Assembly: GCF_001975985.1 (NCBI RefSeq)
Contig: NZ_MTQF01000005.1
Span: 62,001 to 126,000 of the forward strand
DNA length: 64,000 bases
Direction of reading: 5' to 3'
Source of the DNA: [Flexibacter] sp. ATCC 35103
GTDB taxonomy: Bacteria > Bacteroidota > Bacteroidia > Flavobacteriales > Flavobacteriaceae
The translations under genes were made by a program, and so were the position numbers. Under the pieces are notes generated by a model. The model saw only the letters and a list, made by a program, of their open reading frames with translations. It ran no database searches and was not told the DNA's origin. This document shows, in pieces, positions 51,094-61,100 of the stretch. Each line of letters starts with the position of its first letter. The stretch's first letter is position 1.

Positions 51094-52440
51094 ATGAACT
51101 GGGAACAACTTTTATCACTCAAACGCCAAGGCGATACAAGCAAAAGATTACGTGTAGAACAAGATGACACCAGATTAGGTTTTGAGGTTGATTATGACAG
51201 GATTATTTTTTCGGCAGCGTTTCGATCATTACAGGATAAAACACAGGTTATTCCGCTTTCTAAAACCGATTTTGTTCATACAAGACTTACCCACAGTTTA
51301 GAAGTTTCTGTCGTTGGTCGTTCTTTGGGACGTTTAGTTGGTAAAAAAATAATTGAGAAATATCCGCATCTAAAAGAAATTCACGGCTATCATATGAATG
51401 ATTTTGGTGCCATTGTAGCTGCAGCTTCTTTGGCACACGATATTGGGAATCCGCCATTTGGACATTCTGGCGAAAAAGCAATTGGAGAATATTTTTCGAT
51501 AGGAAAAGGATTAAAATATAAAGATCACTTAACAGCCAAACAATGGCAGGATTTAATTGATTTTGAAGGTAATGCAAACGGGTTTTCAGTACTGACGGCA
51601 AGTCGCCCGGGAATCGAAGGCGGACTTCGAATTTCGTACGCTACTTTAGGAGCTTTTATGAAATATCCAAAAGAGAGTTTACCAAAAAAGCCAACAAATG
51701 ATATTGCAGATAAAAAATACGGTTTCTTTCAGACTGATAAATCGTTTTTTGAAGAAGTAGCAAAAGATATGGGAATGATCGCCAATAAATCAGGAGACGA
51801 TATTGGTTACGAAAGACATCCTCTAGCTTATCTTGTTGAAGCTGCAGATGATATTTGCTATACTATTATTGATTTTGAAGACGGAATAAATTTAGGCCTT
51901 GTATCTGAAGATTATGCTTTAGAATATCTTATTAAGCTGGTAAAAGATAATATTGGCGTTTCTAAATATAAACTGTTAGAAACAAAAGAAGACAGAATTA
52001 GTTATTTGCGTGCTTTGGCTATTGGCGCTTTGATTAATGATGCTGTTGATGTTTTTATTGAAAATGAAGAAGCTATTCTGGCGGGAAAATTTCCTTTTGC
52101 TTTAACAGATAAGAGTAAATATAAAGCACAGATGAATGATATTATCAATTTAAGTGTTGAAAAAATCTATCAAAGCCGCGAGGTTATCGAGAAAGAAATT
52201 GTGGGTTATGAAATCATCCAGACTTTATTAGATAAATTTATAACGGCATTTAATAATAAAAATGAAGGAATGGCATCAAACTATGATAAGCTAATTTTGA
52301 AAATGTTGCCGGAAAAGCATCAATTAGAAAAAGAAAATTTATACGAACGTTTACTTCATATTTGTCATTATGTTTCGTTGCTAACAGACGGAAATGCGTT
52401 AGAATTATTCGAAACCATTAACGGAAGAAAGAAAAATTAA
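51094..52440 (+). CDS. dgt: dNTP triphosphohydrolase (dGTPase)
   Basis: A 448-residue HD-domain enzyme that cuts dGTP or other dNTPs to nucleoside and triphosphate. HD ligands: HTRLTHSLEV for the first His, SLAHDIGNPPFGHSG for the HD pair, and HPLAYLVEAADDICY for the later Asp. N-terminal DYDRIIFSAAFRSLQDKTQV is typical of the dGTPase family. Full length. It stands alone between repeats and a bidirectional terminator. It could serve nucleotide balance or phage defence, but sequence does not show that. Confidence 0.93.
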   Translation: MNWEQLLSLKRQGDTSKRLRVEQDDTRLGFEVDYDRIIFSAAFRSLQDKTQVIPLSKTDFVHTRLTHSLEVSVVGRSLGRLVGKKIIEKYPHLKEIHGYHMNDFGAIVAAASLAHDIGNPPFGHSGEKAIGEYFSIGKGLKYKDHLTAKQWQDLIDFEGNANGFSVLTASRPGIEGGLRISYATLGAFMKYPKESLPKKPTNDIADKKYGFFQTDKSFFEEVAKDMGMIANKSGDDIGYERHPLAYLVEAADDICYTIIDFEDGINLGLVSEDYALEYLIKLVKDNIGVSKYKLLETKEDRISYLRALAIGALINDAVDVFIENEEAILAGKFPFALTDKSKYKAQMNDIINLSVEKIYQSREVIEKEIVGYEIIQTLLDKFITAFNNKNEGMASNYDKLILKMLPEKHQLEKENLYERLLHICHYVSLLTDGNALELFETINGRKKN

Positions 52441-52464
52441 TAGACCTTAATTTTAGTTGATCTC

Positions 52465-52506
52465 AAAAAAATAACCCATAAAACTATATTTTATGGGTTA
52501 TTTTTT
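52465..52506. terminator. Bidirectional terminator between dgt and the DUF3078 gene
   Basis: AAAAAATAACCCATAAAA and its complement, loop CTATA; T runs on both strands. Confidence 0.88.
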
Positions 52507-52523
52507 GCTCAATATCGAGCTAT

Positions 52524-53525
52524 TTATTGAAAAGCGTAAACTAAACCTACGCCTAAAACTTGTCTTAACTGCGCTCTTGGTCCGTCGTTTACCTGAGAAG
52601 TAGATCCTGTAACAGGGTCAACAACATCGACTTTAGTTTTGATATCATCATCATAAACCAGATGAATCCCAATATTTGCTTTTACATAAGCATTCACAAC
52701 CAGATCTAAACGAGTATCATAATCTACGTCGACGTTACCAAACTTATTTAAATAGTCTGTATATAAACTTAATCTGTTTTCGTAGAAAATGTTTTTGTAA
52801 ATCTCACTTTTCATATATCCGGTTAATAAAATACCAAATTCGGCTTTTACTTTCTGTCCGTTTTCGATTAGAATTTTATTATTCGGATCTAAAGGATCTG
52901 TCATATAAACCGCTTTTTTAACACCAAAAGATCCTTGATCTGCTAAGGTTTGATCTAAAACCAAAGTCGTTTTTAAAGTAATAGGAGAGAAATAAAATGT
53001 TTGATTTTTCTTTTTATCCGAGTATTCAGCTCCAGCTCCTAAAAATACATACGCCGGTGCAAAAGGTTTAGAGATTGCAATATCTCTATTTGGGTAATTA
53101 TAACCGTCTGTAAATTGCGTATTGAAGTTAAATTTAGCCGAATAATACCAATTTGAAAGCGAATCTTTTCTGAATCCATAAGTTGAATTCAGCAAAACGG
53201 CATCATCAGTTTTTCTAAGCTCAGTACCGTCTTGTTTATTTAAACCATACTTTACAATAAGTTCATTTACCCATTTATGATTTCCTTTTATAAAAGTTCT
53301 TGTAAATTCGCCTTTAAACAAACCTGAAATCGAACTTGTTCCCCCGGCGCTCCAGTTAACAAAGGCAATTTCTGAAATATCAAAACCTACTTGGTTTTTC
53401 TTGGTCCAGTTTGATGGCGGTGGCGGTAATTCGTTTGGGGCTAAAGTCGTTTGTATAATTTGGGCAAAGTTATGTGAGGTACACAAAAGCAATAGAAGCA
53501 AAAGGGTAGAACGCAATAAATTCAT
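52524..53525 (-). CDS. DUF3078 outer-membrane-associated protein
   Basis: A 333-residue secreted protein; signal peptide (1-21, SHNFAQ). Next, a proline-rich stretch (ELPPPPSNW), then the DUF3078 start WTKKNQVGFDISEIAFVNWS and beta-strand text to a C-terminus ending GLVYAFQ, as for a membrane beta-barrel. The family is common in Bacteroidota and not characterised. It is just downstream of dxs on the same strand (34 bp), so probably co-transcribed. Confidence 0.85.
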   Translation of the reverse strand: MNLLRSTLLLLLLLCTSHNFAQIIQTTLAPNELPPPPSNWTKKNQVGFDISEIAFVNWSAGGTSSISGLFKGEFTRTFIKGNHKWVNELIVKYGLNKQDGTELRKTDDAVLLNSTYGFRKDSLSNWYYSAKFNFNTQFTDGYNYPNRDIAISKPFAPAYVFLGAGAEYSDKKKNQTFYFSPITLKTTLVLDQTLADQGSFGVKKAVYMTDPLDPNNKILIENGQKVKAEFGILLTGYMKSEIYKNIFYENRLSLYTDYLNKFGNVDVDYDTRLDLVVNAYVKANIGIHLVYDDDIKTKVDVVDPVTGSTSQVNDGPRAQLRQVLGVGLVYAFQ

Positions 53526-53559
53526 TATGATTTCAGTTTTTTTTGGTGGTGCAAAATAA

Positions 53560-55347
53560 TTATTTTGTATCGTTAGAAAAAAGATTTATCAAACTTTTAA
53601 CGTCAATCTTACATAATTGTTGTAACTGATTTACCGTTCCGTGCTCAATAAACACATCGGGAACACCTAAAATTTGTACTTTATTTTTGAAATTATTTAG
53701 GGCTCCAAACTCTAAAACTGCGCTTCCAAAACCGCCATTTATGGTTGCGTCTTCAATCGTTATTATACTTTCGAAATTAGAAAATATATCATTTAATAAT
53801 TTGATATCTAGTGGTTTAATAAAAGAAAAGTTGTAGTGTGCAATCGCTTCCGGATCCCGGGATTCAGCAATTGCCAAAGTCACATTATTTGCGATAGTTC
53901 CGGTAGATAAAACAGCAGTCTTTGTTCCGGATTTTAAGCACTTTCCTTCACCAATATTTATTTTCTCATAATGTCCGAAATTTTCTACTTCCCATTTTGG
54001 CAGAACGCCCCGACCTCTTGGATATCGAATCGCGATTGGATGATTTAATCCTAATTGAGCTGTATATAAAATGTTTTGTAACTCAATTTCATTAATTGGT
54101 GCATAGATAATCATATTAGGAATTGCCCGTAAATAGGCAATATCAAAAACGCCATGATGCGTTGCACCATCTTCACCAACCAAACCCGCTCTGTCTAAAC
54201 AAAAAATAACAGGTAAATTTTGTAACGCCACATCATGAATAACCTGATCATAGGCACGTTGCAGAAAAGTAGAATAAATGTTGCAATACACTATCATGCC
54301 TTGCGTTGCCATTCCGGCAGCAAGCGTTACGGCGTGTTGCTCAGCAATACCAACATCAAAAGCACGTTCCGGAATTTCATCCATCATAAACTTTAATGAA
54401 CTTCCTGATGGCATGGCTGGCGTGATTCCGATAATTTTTTCGTTTTTTCTGGCTAAATCTAAAATCGTCAACCCAAAAACATCCTGATATTTTGGAGGTA
54501 AATTCTCTTCAGATTTTAAATGAATTTCTCCGGTTGAAGCATCAAATTTGCCAGGTGCATGATATTTTACCTGATTTTCTTCAGCTTGTTGCAGGCCTTT
54601 TCCTTTTGTGGTTACAATATGCAGGAATTTAGGTCCTTTTATGTTTTTTAAACGGTTCAATTCTTTAATTAAAGCAAAAATATCATTACCGTCAATTGGT
54701 CCCGAATAATCAAAATTCAGAGACTTTATCATGTTATTCTGTCTGGGATTCTTACCTTCTTTTACAGCAGTAAGATATTTTTTAAGTGCGCCTACACTTG
54801 GGTCAATCCCAATTGCATTATCATTCAAAATAACCAATAAGTTGGCATCAGTTACTCCGGCATGATTCAGGCCTTCAAATGCCATTCCGGATGCGATAGA
54901 AGCATCGCCAATAACTGCAATATGTTGTTTGTTGAAATCGCCTTTTAATTGAGATGCAATTGCCATTCCAAGTGCGGCAGAAATAGAAGTAGAGGAATGT
55001 CCAACACCAAAAGTATCATAAATACTTTCGCTTCTTTTAGGGAAACCGGATATGCCATCGATTTGCCTGTTGGTATGAAAAATTTCTCTTCTTTCGGTCA
55101 GGATTTTGTGTCCGTAAGCCTGATGTCCAACATCCCAAACTAATTGATCTTCTGGCGTATTAAAGACATAATGCAAAGCAATTGTCAATTCGATTACGCC
55201 TAAACTCGAGCCCAAATGTCCTTCTTTGACAGAAACAACATCTATAATAAACTGACGTAATTCTTGGGCAATTTGAGGAAGTTGCGCTTCGGTTAATGAG
55301 CGTAAATCAGCTGGATTGTATATGTTTGAAAGTAAATTGCTTCTCAT
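53560..55347 (-). CDS. dxs: 1-deoxy-D-xylulose-5-phosphate synthase
   Basis: A 595-residue thiamine-diphosphate enzyme, first step of the MEP isoprenoid pathway. N-terminal SSLGVIELTIALHYVFNTPEDQ, WDVGHQAYGHKILTGRR-type motif, then GDASIASGMAFEGLNHAG: the usual GDG of the ThDP/Mg site is GDA here, with the closing Asn still present. Glu in GIAEQHAV is the catalytic one. C-terminal domain complete. Somewhat shorter than E. coli Dxs. Lies upstream of the DUF3078 gene. Confidence 0.93.
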   Translation of the reverse strand: MRSNLLSNIYNPADLRSLTEAQLPQIAQELRQFIIDVVSVKEGHLGSSLGVIELTIALHYVFNTPEDQLVWDVGHQAYGHKILTERREIFHTNRQIDGISGFPKRSESIYDTFGVGHSSTSISAALGMAIASQLKGDFNKQHIAVIGDASIASGMAFEGLNHAGVTDANLLVILNDNAIGIDPSVGALKKYLTAVKEGKNPRQNNMIKSLNFDYSGPIDGNDIFALIKELNRLKNIKGPKFLHIVTTKGKGLQQAEENQVKYHAPGKFDASTGEIHLKSEENLPPKYQDVFGLTILDLARKNEKIIGITPAMPSGSSLKFMMDEIPERAFDVGIAEQHAVTLAAGMATQGMIVYCNIYSTFLQRAYDQVIHDVALQNLPVIFCLDRAGLVGEDGATHHGVFDIAYLRAIPNMIIYAPINEIELQNILYTAQLGLNHPIAIRYPRGRGVLPKWEVENFGHYEKINIGEGKCLKSGTKTAVLSTGTIANNVTLAIAESRDPEAIAHYNFSFIKPLDIKLLNDIFSNFESIITIEDATINGGFGSAVLEFGALNNFKNKVQILGVPDVFIEHGTVNQLQQLCKIDVKSLINLFSNDTK

Positions 55348-55407
55348 TGTAAGGTAAAAAGCAAATTTACGGTTTTAAATTTAACGTAAGGTTCAATTAC
55401 TACTGTT

Positions 55408-56250
55408 TTACTTTTCAATTGTAATTGGTAAAGTATAAGAAGAACGAACAGTTGCATTATTCAGTTTCCCAGGAATCCAGTTCGGCGCTGTTTTTAAAAC
55501 TCTAATAACTTCTTCTCCTATTTCTTTTGGAGTATTTTTAGCGATGTTAAAATTACTCAAACTGCCATCTTCTTCAACAACAAATACAACGAATACTTTT
55601 CCTTTATACTTTTCTGTTTTGTTTGGGGCGACATAATTTTTGGTAAAAAAATCATAGAACTTTTTCATTCCGTTTTCGGGAACAGGTAAAACATCCAAAT
55701 CTGTTGAATTGTATATAATATGATACTTGAAGCTCCCAGTTTCTATTAAATTAGCAGGAATTGCTATTCCGGTTGTAAAACTGTAGCTATAATCAGGGTT
55801 TTTAGGCTTTTGTTTTTTAGATTCGATTTGATGTCCATAACAGGAGGAAACAGCCTCATTTTCATCTTGATTTTGCGTTGAATTGTCAACGATCTCGATT
55901 TTATCAATTCTATTTTTGTTTCCATCTTTATCAGCACAACTAAATAAAGTTGTTCCCATCGCAATAAATAAAGCGAGTAAAAACATCTTATGATACTGCG
56001 TTTGAGTATATAAAATCCGATTCGGAATTTGAATAATTATACTTTCTAATTGTTCATTTTTAAATCTTCCGCAGATTTTCTTGTCGTGATTTTGAATGAA
56101 AAAATGCTGAATTTCATTTGGTAACATCGTTGTAAAATCAACGACAGTTTTAGAGCAACTTAAACAAAAACGCCCATTATCTTTAGGGTTCATTTTATCC
56201 CAGTTTTCATGGCAGGGTTCAGGAATCGTCAATTTAAAATTTCTTTCCAT
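55408..56250 (-). CDS. TonB-C-terminal-domain protein with N-terminal cysteine motif
   Basis: A 280-residue protein. Residues 1-70: a small domain with Cys at PEPCHENW, GRFCLSCSK and KKICGRF, which may bind a metal. Residues about 85-105: a single transmembrane segment (KMFLLALFIAMGTTLFSC). The C-terminal 85 residues are like the TonB C-terminal domain (KGKVFVVFVVEEDGSLSNF, then VLKTAPNWIPGK). Topology resembles regulatory or energy-transducing proteins of Bacteroidota, with the Cys part cytoplasmic. No ExbBD genes are nearby. Confidence 0.8.
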   Translation of the reverse strand: MERNFKLTIPEPCHENWDKMNPKDNGRFCLSCSKTVVDFTTMLPNEIQHFFIQNHDKKICGRFKNEQLESIIIQIPNRILYTQTQYHKMFLLALFIAMGTTLFSCADKDGNKNRIDKIEIVDNSTQNQDENEAVSSCYGHQIESKKQKPKNPDYSYSFTTGIAIPANLIETGSFKYHIIYNSTDLDVLPVPENGMKKFYDFFTKNYVAPNKTEKYKGKVFVVFVVEEDGSLSNFNIAKNTPKEIGEEVIRVLKTAPNWIPGKLNNATVRSSYTLPITIEK

Positions 56251-56312
56251 TTTTTGAATATCAGAATTTAAATGTAATAAAAAATAAGTATGAAAACCTT
56301 ATTTTTGCAATT

Positions 56313-56756
56313 ATGATAAACCCCTTCACCGACGAATATTTTATGAAAAAGGCTTTGCAGGAAGCTGAAATAGCTTTTGAGAAAGGCGAAATTCCTGTTG
56401 GAGCCATAATTGTTGTTGCTGACAGAGTAATTGCAAGTAGTCATAATTTAACTGAACTTTTAAATGATGTTACGGCGCACGCCGAAATGCAATCAATAAC
56501 AGCCGCTGCTAACTTTCTAGGCGGAAAATATTTGAAGGATTGTACTTTGTATGTCACGCTTGAACCTTGCCAAATGTGCGCGGGTGCTTTGTATTGGAGC
56601 CAGATTTCGAAAATTGTTTTTGGCGCCCGCGACGAACAACGCGGCTTTATGACAATGGGAACAAAATTGCATCCTAAAACAACTGTGGTTTCAGGAATTA
56701 TGGCAAATGAAGCTGCCGATTTAATGAAGCGTTTTTTTGTTGAAAGACGTAAATAA
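56313..56756 (+). CDS. tadA: tRNA-specific adenosine deaminase
   Basis: A 147-residue cytidine-deaminase-fold enzyme that makes inosine at tRNA position 34. Zinc ligands and catalytic Glu: His56-Ala-Glu58 and PC86QMC89. Other signs: FEKGEIPVGAIIV and the C-terminal FFVERRK. Normal length. Divergent from the TonB-C gene. Confidence 0.95.
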   Translation: MINPFTDEYFMKKALQEAEIAFEKGEIPVGAIIVVADRVIASSHNLTELLNDVTAHAEMQSITAAANFLGGKYLKDCTLYVTLEPCQMCAGALYWSQISKIVFGARDEQRGFMTMGTKLHPKTTVVSGIMANEAADLMKRFFVERRK

Positions 56757-56769
56757 TGACTCAGATAGC

Positions 56770-57402
56770 ATGACAGATTTTTCAATAATAAAAAAGCTTT
56801 TTGGTATAACTGAACCTAATGGTTTTATCGAAAATGAAATTCAGGTTGTGAAAGATATATTTGGAGAACTTCCTAAAGTCTTTATTGATTACTATACTGA
56901 ATTGGGTAAAATTGAAAATCTGAATCATACTCAGGATCTATTGATTGTACCGGAGCGTTTTCAATATTATAAACATGATGATTATTTGATATTTTATTCT
57001 GAAAATCAAAAAGCATGCGTTTGGGGAATCCATAAAAATGATTTATCGAAACCTGATCCGCCGGTTTATATGAGCGAAAATGAAAAAGACTGGTATCTCG
57101 AAACAGAATCTTTAACTGAATTTTTTACTGCAATGGCGTTTCTTCAGGCAGGTTTTGGATTGCAATTTCCTGGTAATACATTTTATGAATTAGAATAGCA
57201 CGATCTGGATTTTATCATCAAAAATTTCTCAGTCAAAGCAGTGTCATTTAAACAATGGCTAGAGGGAATTAAATTTTATGGAAACCATGATGATGATGTC
57301 ATTGTAATTATGGGTGGTAACCAAATGTTTTACGCGACAAATTCTCAAGAACATTTTACTGAGCTGGATGAGATGTTATCTAAACTTGGAAAGTTACTTT
57401 AA
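56770..57402 (+). pseudogene. SMI1/KNR4-family gene with an internal stop
   Basis: From ATG 56770 the frame encodes an SMI1/KNR4-like protein (EIQVVKDIFGELPKVFIDYYTELG, then ACVWGIHKND and FTAMAFLQAG) but meets TAG at 57196-57198. After it, the same frame goes on for 67 codons of plausible protein (HDLDFIIKNFSV, FYGNHDDDVIVIMGGN) to TAA 57400-57402. The joint length of about 210 codons fits the family, so one nonsense change has cut it. SMI1/KNR4 proteins are frequent immunity proteins of polymorphic toxins. The 142-residue short form may still be made. Confidence 0.75.
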
Positions 57403-57421
57403 TAATTTTGCTTTTGTTGTA

Positions 57422-57970
57422 TTAGAATAAATACGCCATGTAAAGGCATATAAATAAGATGAATCCGTTAAAACAGATAATATTATAAAATGTATTTTCA
57501 GAACAACCTTTTTTTAGCATCAGTATTTTTAGACTTATTGCTATTGAAAGAAGAAGTACAGTACAAGAATAAATGTGGATTCCGTTAGGATTTAAACCAT
57601 TAACTAGATATTTCGAATAATCTTCATCTTTTGATTTAACTTCTGAAACAATTTTTAATAAAAATGAATATTCAATTTCTATTTCATTTTCCTCTATAAG
57701 GAAATTTTTGGTTGAAAAAGAGTGTCCTTTTTTAGTGTAGTAGTTATATGAAACGATTTCCTTGTCTTTACCTTGTCTGCTTTTTCTTGCTCTATTAGTT
57801 GAATAAGAAATAAGAATGTCTTTGGTTTTAGTCTTTGGTAGTAAATAAAAATCCATAAATAATAAAGAAATTAAAAAGGTTAATACCAATAGACTATTAA
57901 TTACAAATTTTTTATTTCTTATAATAAATTCATTTTCGGAGGAATATTTTTGTGAATTGTTTGACATCAT
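57422..57970 (-). CDS. Hypothetical membrane protein (182 aa)
   Basis: A 182-residue protein with a transmembrane segment at about 24-44, an outer domain of about 80 residues (KTKDILISYSTNRARKSRQG, VSYNYYTKKGHSF), and two C-terminal hydrophobic helices (about 133-150 and 160-180). No family recognised. The middle resembles small extracytoplasmic domains of the DUF3592 type in layout, but not clearly in sequence. Single gene. Confidence 0.6.
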   Translation of the reverse strand: MMSNNSQKYSSENEFIIRNKKFVINSLLVLTFLISLLFMDFYLLPKTKTKDILISYSTNRARKSRQGKDKEIVSYNYYTKKGHSFSTKNFLIEENEIEIEYSFLLKIVSEVKSKDEDYSKYLVNGLNPNGIHIYSCTVLLLSIAISLKILMLKKGCSENTFYNIICFNGFILFICLYMAYLF

Positions 57971-58180
57971 ATAAAAATTAAAGCGTACGAAATATAATAC
58001 ATTTATTGTTTGATTTCATGCAAAACTTCAACAAAAGTTAAATAATTATTGTTAGAGAATTTTCTTCTTAAAGGAAGAAGAAAATATTTTACATTTATCA
58101 TAGTTTTATTTGTAATTTGCTATTATCGCTTACAACGGTAAATCGAACTAAAATTGTAATTTGCTAACCATTAACTCTAA
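57971..58180. other. Gap before the alpha-2-macroglobulin gene
   Basis: AT-rich; has a perfect 11-bp hairpin ATTTTCTTCTT / AAGAAGAAAAT (58059-58069, 58075-58085). No clear promoter match settled on; no ORF. Confidence 0.45.
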
Positions 58181-61100
58181 ATGAAATTGAAAAAAAAAGG
58201 ATTAATTCTCGTGTTTTGTGTGTTTTTTATTTTTCAATCTTGCGGTAGAAAATCAGCTGCCGATTTTAATTCCGATTTTTCACTATTTAAAGAGTATATT
58301 GTTAGTTTTACGGGAGGAATCGTCTCTTCAGAATCTGATATTCGGGTGGTTTTGGAATTTGATAAAAAAGACTGGAAAGTCAATCAGGTTCTAGACAGTG
58401 ATTTGCTTGATATTTCGCCAAGTGTCGACGGAAAAGTTGTTGCGCTCTCCAGCAATACTCTTGCTTTTATTCCGGAGAAAAAATTAAAACCCGGAACAGA
58501 ATATCAAGTTACTTTAAACTTAGATAAACTAATCACGATTCCTAAAGAGAAAGAAAAAGAACTCTCGAAATTCAACTTTACAGTAAAAACAATTAAACAG
58601 GATTTTACGATAAATACAGCAGATATTCAGTCGTATAATAAAGAGTATCAATATTTGAACTGTGTCTTAAAAACCGCAGATAATATTGATCTCGAAACCG
58701 CTATAAAATTGGTTTCGGCAAGTCAAAAAGGAAATGATCTTAAAATTAAATTCGAAAAAAAATCAGGTTCTGCTAAGGAATTCAACTTTATAATTGATAG
58801 TATTCAGCGTTACGATGAAGCAACCAATCTTGAAATTGAGTATGACGGAAACGATTTTGACATTGATCAGAAAGGACAATTAGACTATCCGATTTCGAGT
58901 ATTAATGAATTTAAAATTGTAAAAGTTGATGTTCCTGAAGGAAGTAATCAGTCAGTTTTAATTAATTTTTCAGAACCATTACAAAAAGGACAGGATTTTA
59001 AGGGATTGGTTTCAATTCAGAATACCAATAACTTAAAATTTTCTACACAAGGAAACGTACTAAAAGTTTATTTTACTAATGAAGCTCCGGCCAAAAAAGA
59101 GGTTTCTGCCCCGGTTGTTGTAGAAGAACCTGTAACTGTTACAACAGATTCTACAGTAGTTACTGTTGATTCTGCTGCTGTTGCTGTAGATTCAGTTTCT
59201 GAAGATGTGGTTGAAGTTGTTCCTGACGAAGAACCTGAGCCGGTAATTACAGGAGAATTGCTCCTGGAAGTTTTTGAAGGCATTGAAAGTCAATACGGAA
59301 AAAAAATGGACTCGAATTATACCGAGAAAATTACTTTTGACCAAATAAAGCCAAGTGTTCGTTTTATTAAAAATGGAACAATTTTGCCAAGTTCAAATAA
59401 TCTAAAGTTGAATTTTGAAGCTGTAAATCTAAGTGCCGTTGATGTCAAAGTATATAAAATTTACAAAAATAATATTCTCCAGTTTCTTCAGTACAATCAA
59501 TTAAACGGAAGCCAGAATCTTAAAAAAGTAGCACAGCCCATTGCTAAAACAACGCTCAAATTAAATGAAAGCGGCTTAATAACTCCAAGTAAATGGAATA
59601 CATTTGCCCTGGATCTATCTAAAATAATTACCCCGGAACCGGGAGCAATTTACAGGGTAGAATTTGTTTATAAAAAGAAATATTCGCTCTATAAATGCGA
59701 AACATCAGATACGGATCAGAACGATGAAGATGAAGAAGAAGTGGATGAAAATGATGTAAACTACAGCGGAAACTCCTACGATGATTATGACTATGATTAT
59801 GAAGGTTATGACTGGAGAGAAAGTGAAAATCCTTGTACAAACTCGTATTACTATAATGCAAAAATTGCGACCAATATTCTTGCTACAGATTTAGGTGTTA
59901 TTGCAAAAAGAGGAGAGAATAAATCGTATTTATTTGCCGTAAATAATATTGTAACAACAGAACCTGTTTCAAATGCAAGGGTTGATTTGTATACTTATCA
60001 GCAACAAAAAATAACGACTGGAGCGACAAACAGTGAAGGAATCGCTTCTTTTCAGTTGGATAAATTCGCTTATTTTGCAATCGTTACTTTAGGCGATCAA
60101 TCGACATATGTAAAACTGGATGATGGACTTTCTTTGTCTGTGAGTAATTTTGATGTTGCCGGTGAGACTTTACAAAAAGGATTAAAAGGATTTATTTATG
60201 GAGAACGTGGCGTATGGCGTCCGGGGGATAATCTGTATTTGTCGTTTATATTAAATGATGCTTCAAATAAACTACCAAAATCACACCCAATAAAATTTAG
60301 ATTGAATGACCCGAACGGGAAAACAACGTATCAAACCATTCAGAAAACGAATGATTTAAACCATTATTCTTTTGTAGTTCCAACAAGTGCAGAAGCGCCA
60401 ACAGGAAATTGGGAAGCTATGATAAGTGTTGGTGGTGCTAAATTTTATAAGAGCATTAAAATTGAGACGATCAAACCGAATCGTTTAAAAATAAAGAATA
60501 ATTTCTCCAGAAAGACACTTTCATCTTCTTACCCAAATACCAGTAATCTTGAAGTTACCTGGCTTCATGGTGCAATTGCGAAAAACCTGAATGTAGAAAT
60601 GCAGGCTAAATTTTCGCAGCAAGCAACAACATTCAAAGGATATGAAAAATTTACTTTTGATGATATTGTACGACAATTTAGTACAGAGGAAATTAATGTT
60701 TTCTCAGGAAAATTAAATGAAAATGGAAAAGCAACCGTAAATATCGAGCCTAGATTACAAGGTCAGGCTCCGGGAATGCTTCGTGCATCATTCATTACAA
60801 AAGTATATGAAGAAGGAGGAGATTTTAGTACAGATGTTATTTCAACAACTTATTCACCATATAAAACTTATGTTGGTATAAAAGCGCCCGAGCTTAATAA
60901 GTACAACATGCTGGAAACAAGAACGAACAATCGTTTTGATATCGTTACTGTTGATGAAAACGGAAGGCCAAAATCCGTGAGAAATCTTGAAGTAAAAGTG
61001 TTTAAAGTCGATTGGCGTTGGTGGTGGGATGCTTCGACTGACAATTTATCAAATTATAATTCTTCGAATGCAACCACTTCATATAAAACCTTTGTAATCA

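Noticed and set aside
51094..52440. dgt as part of a phage-defence island with the preceding HTH module
   Set aside because: Dgt is a common housekeeping enzyme; separated by 430 bp and a repeat from the module, with no other defence genes next to it.
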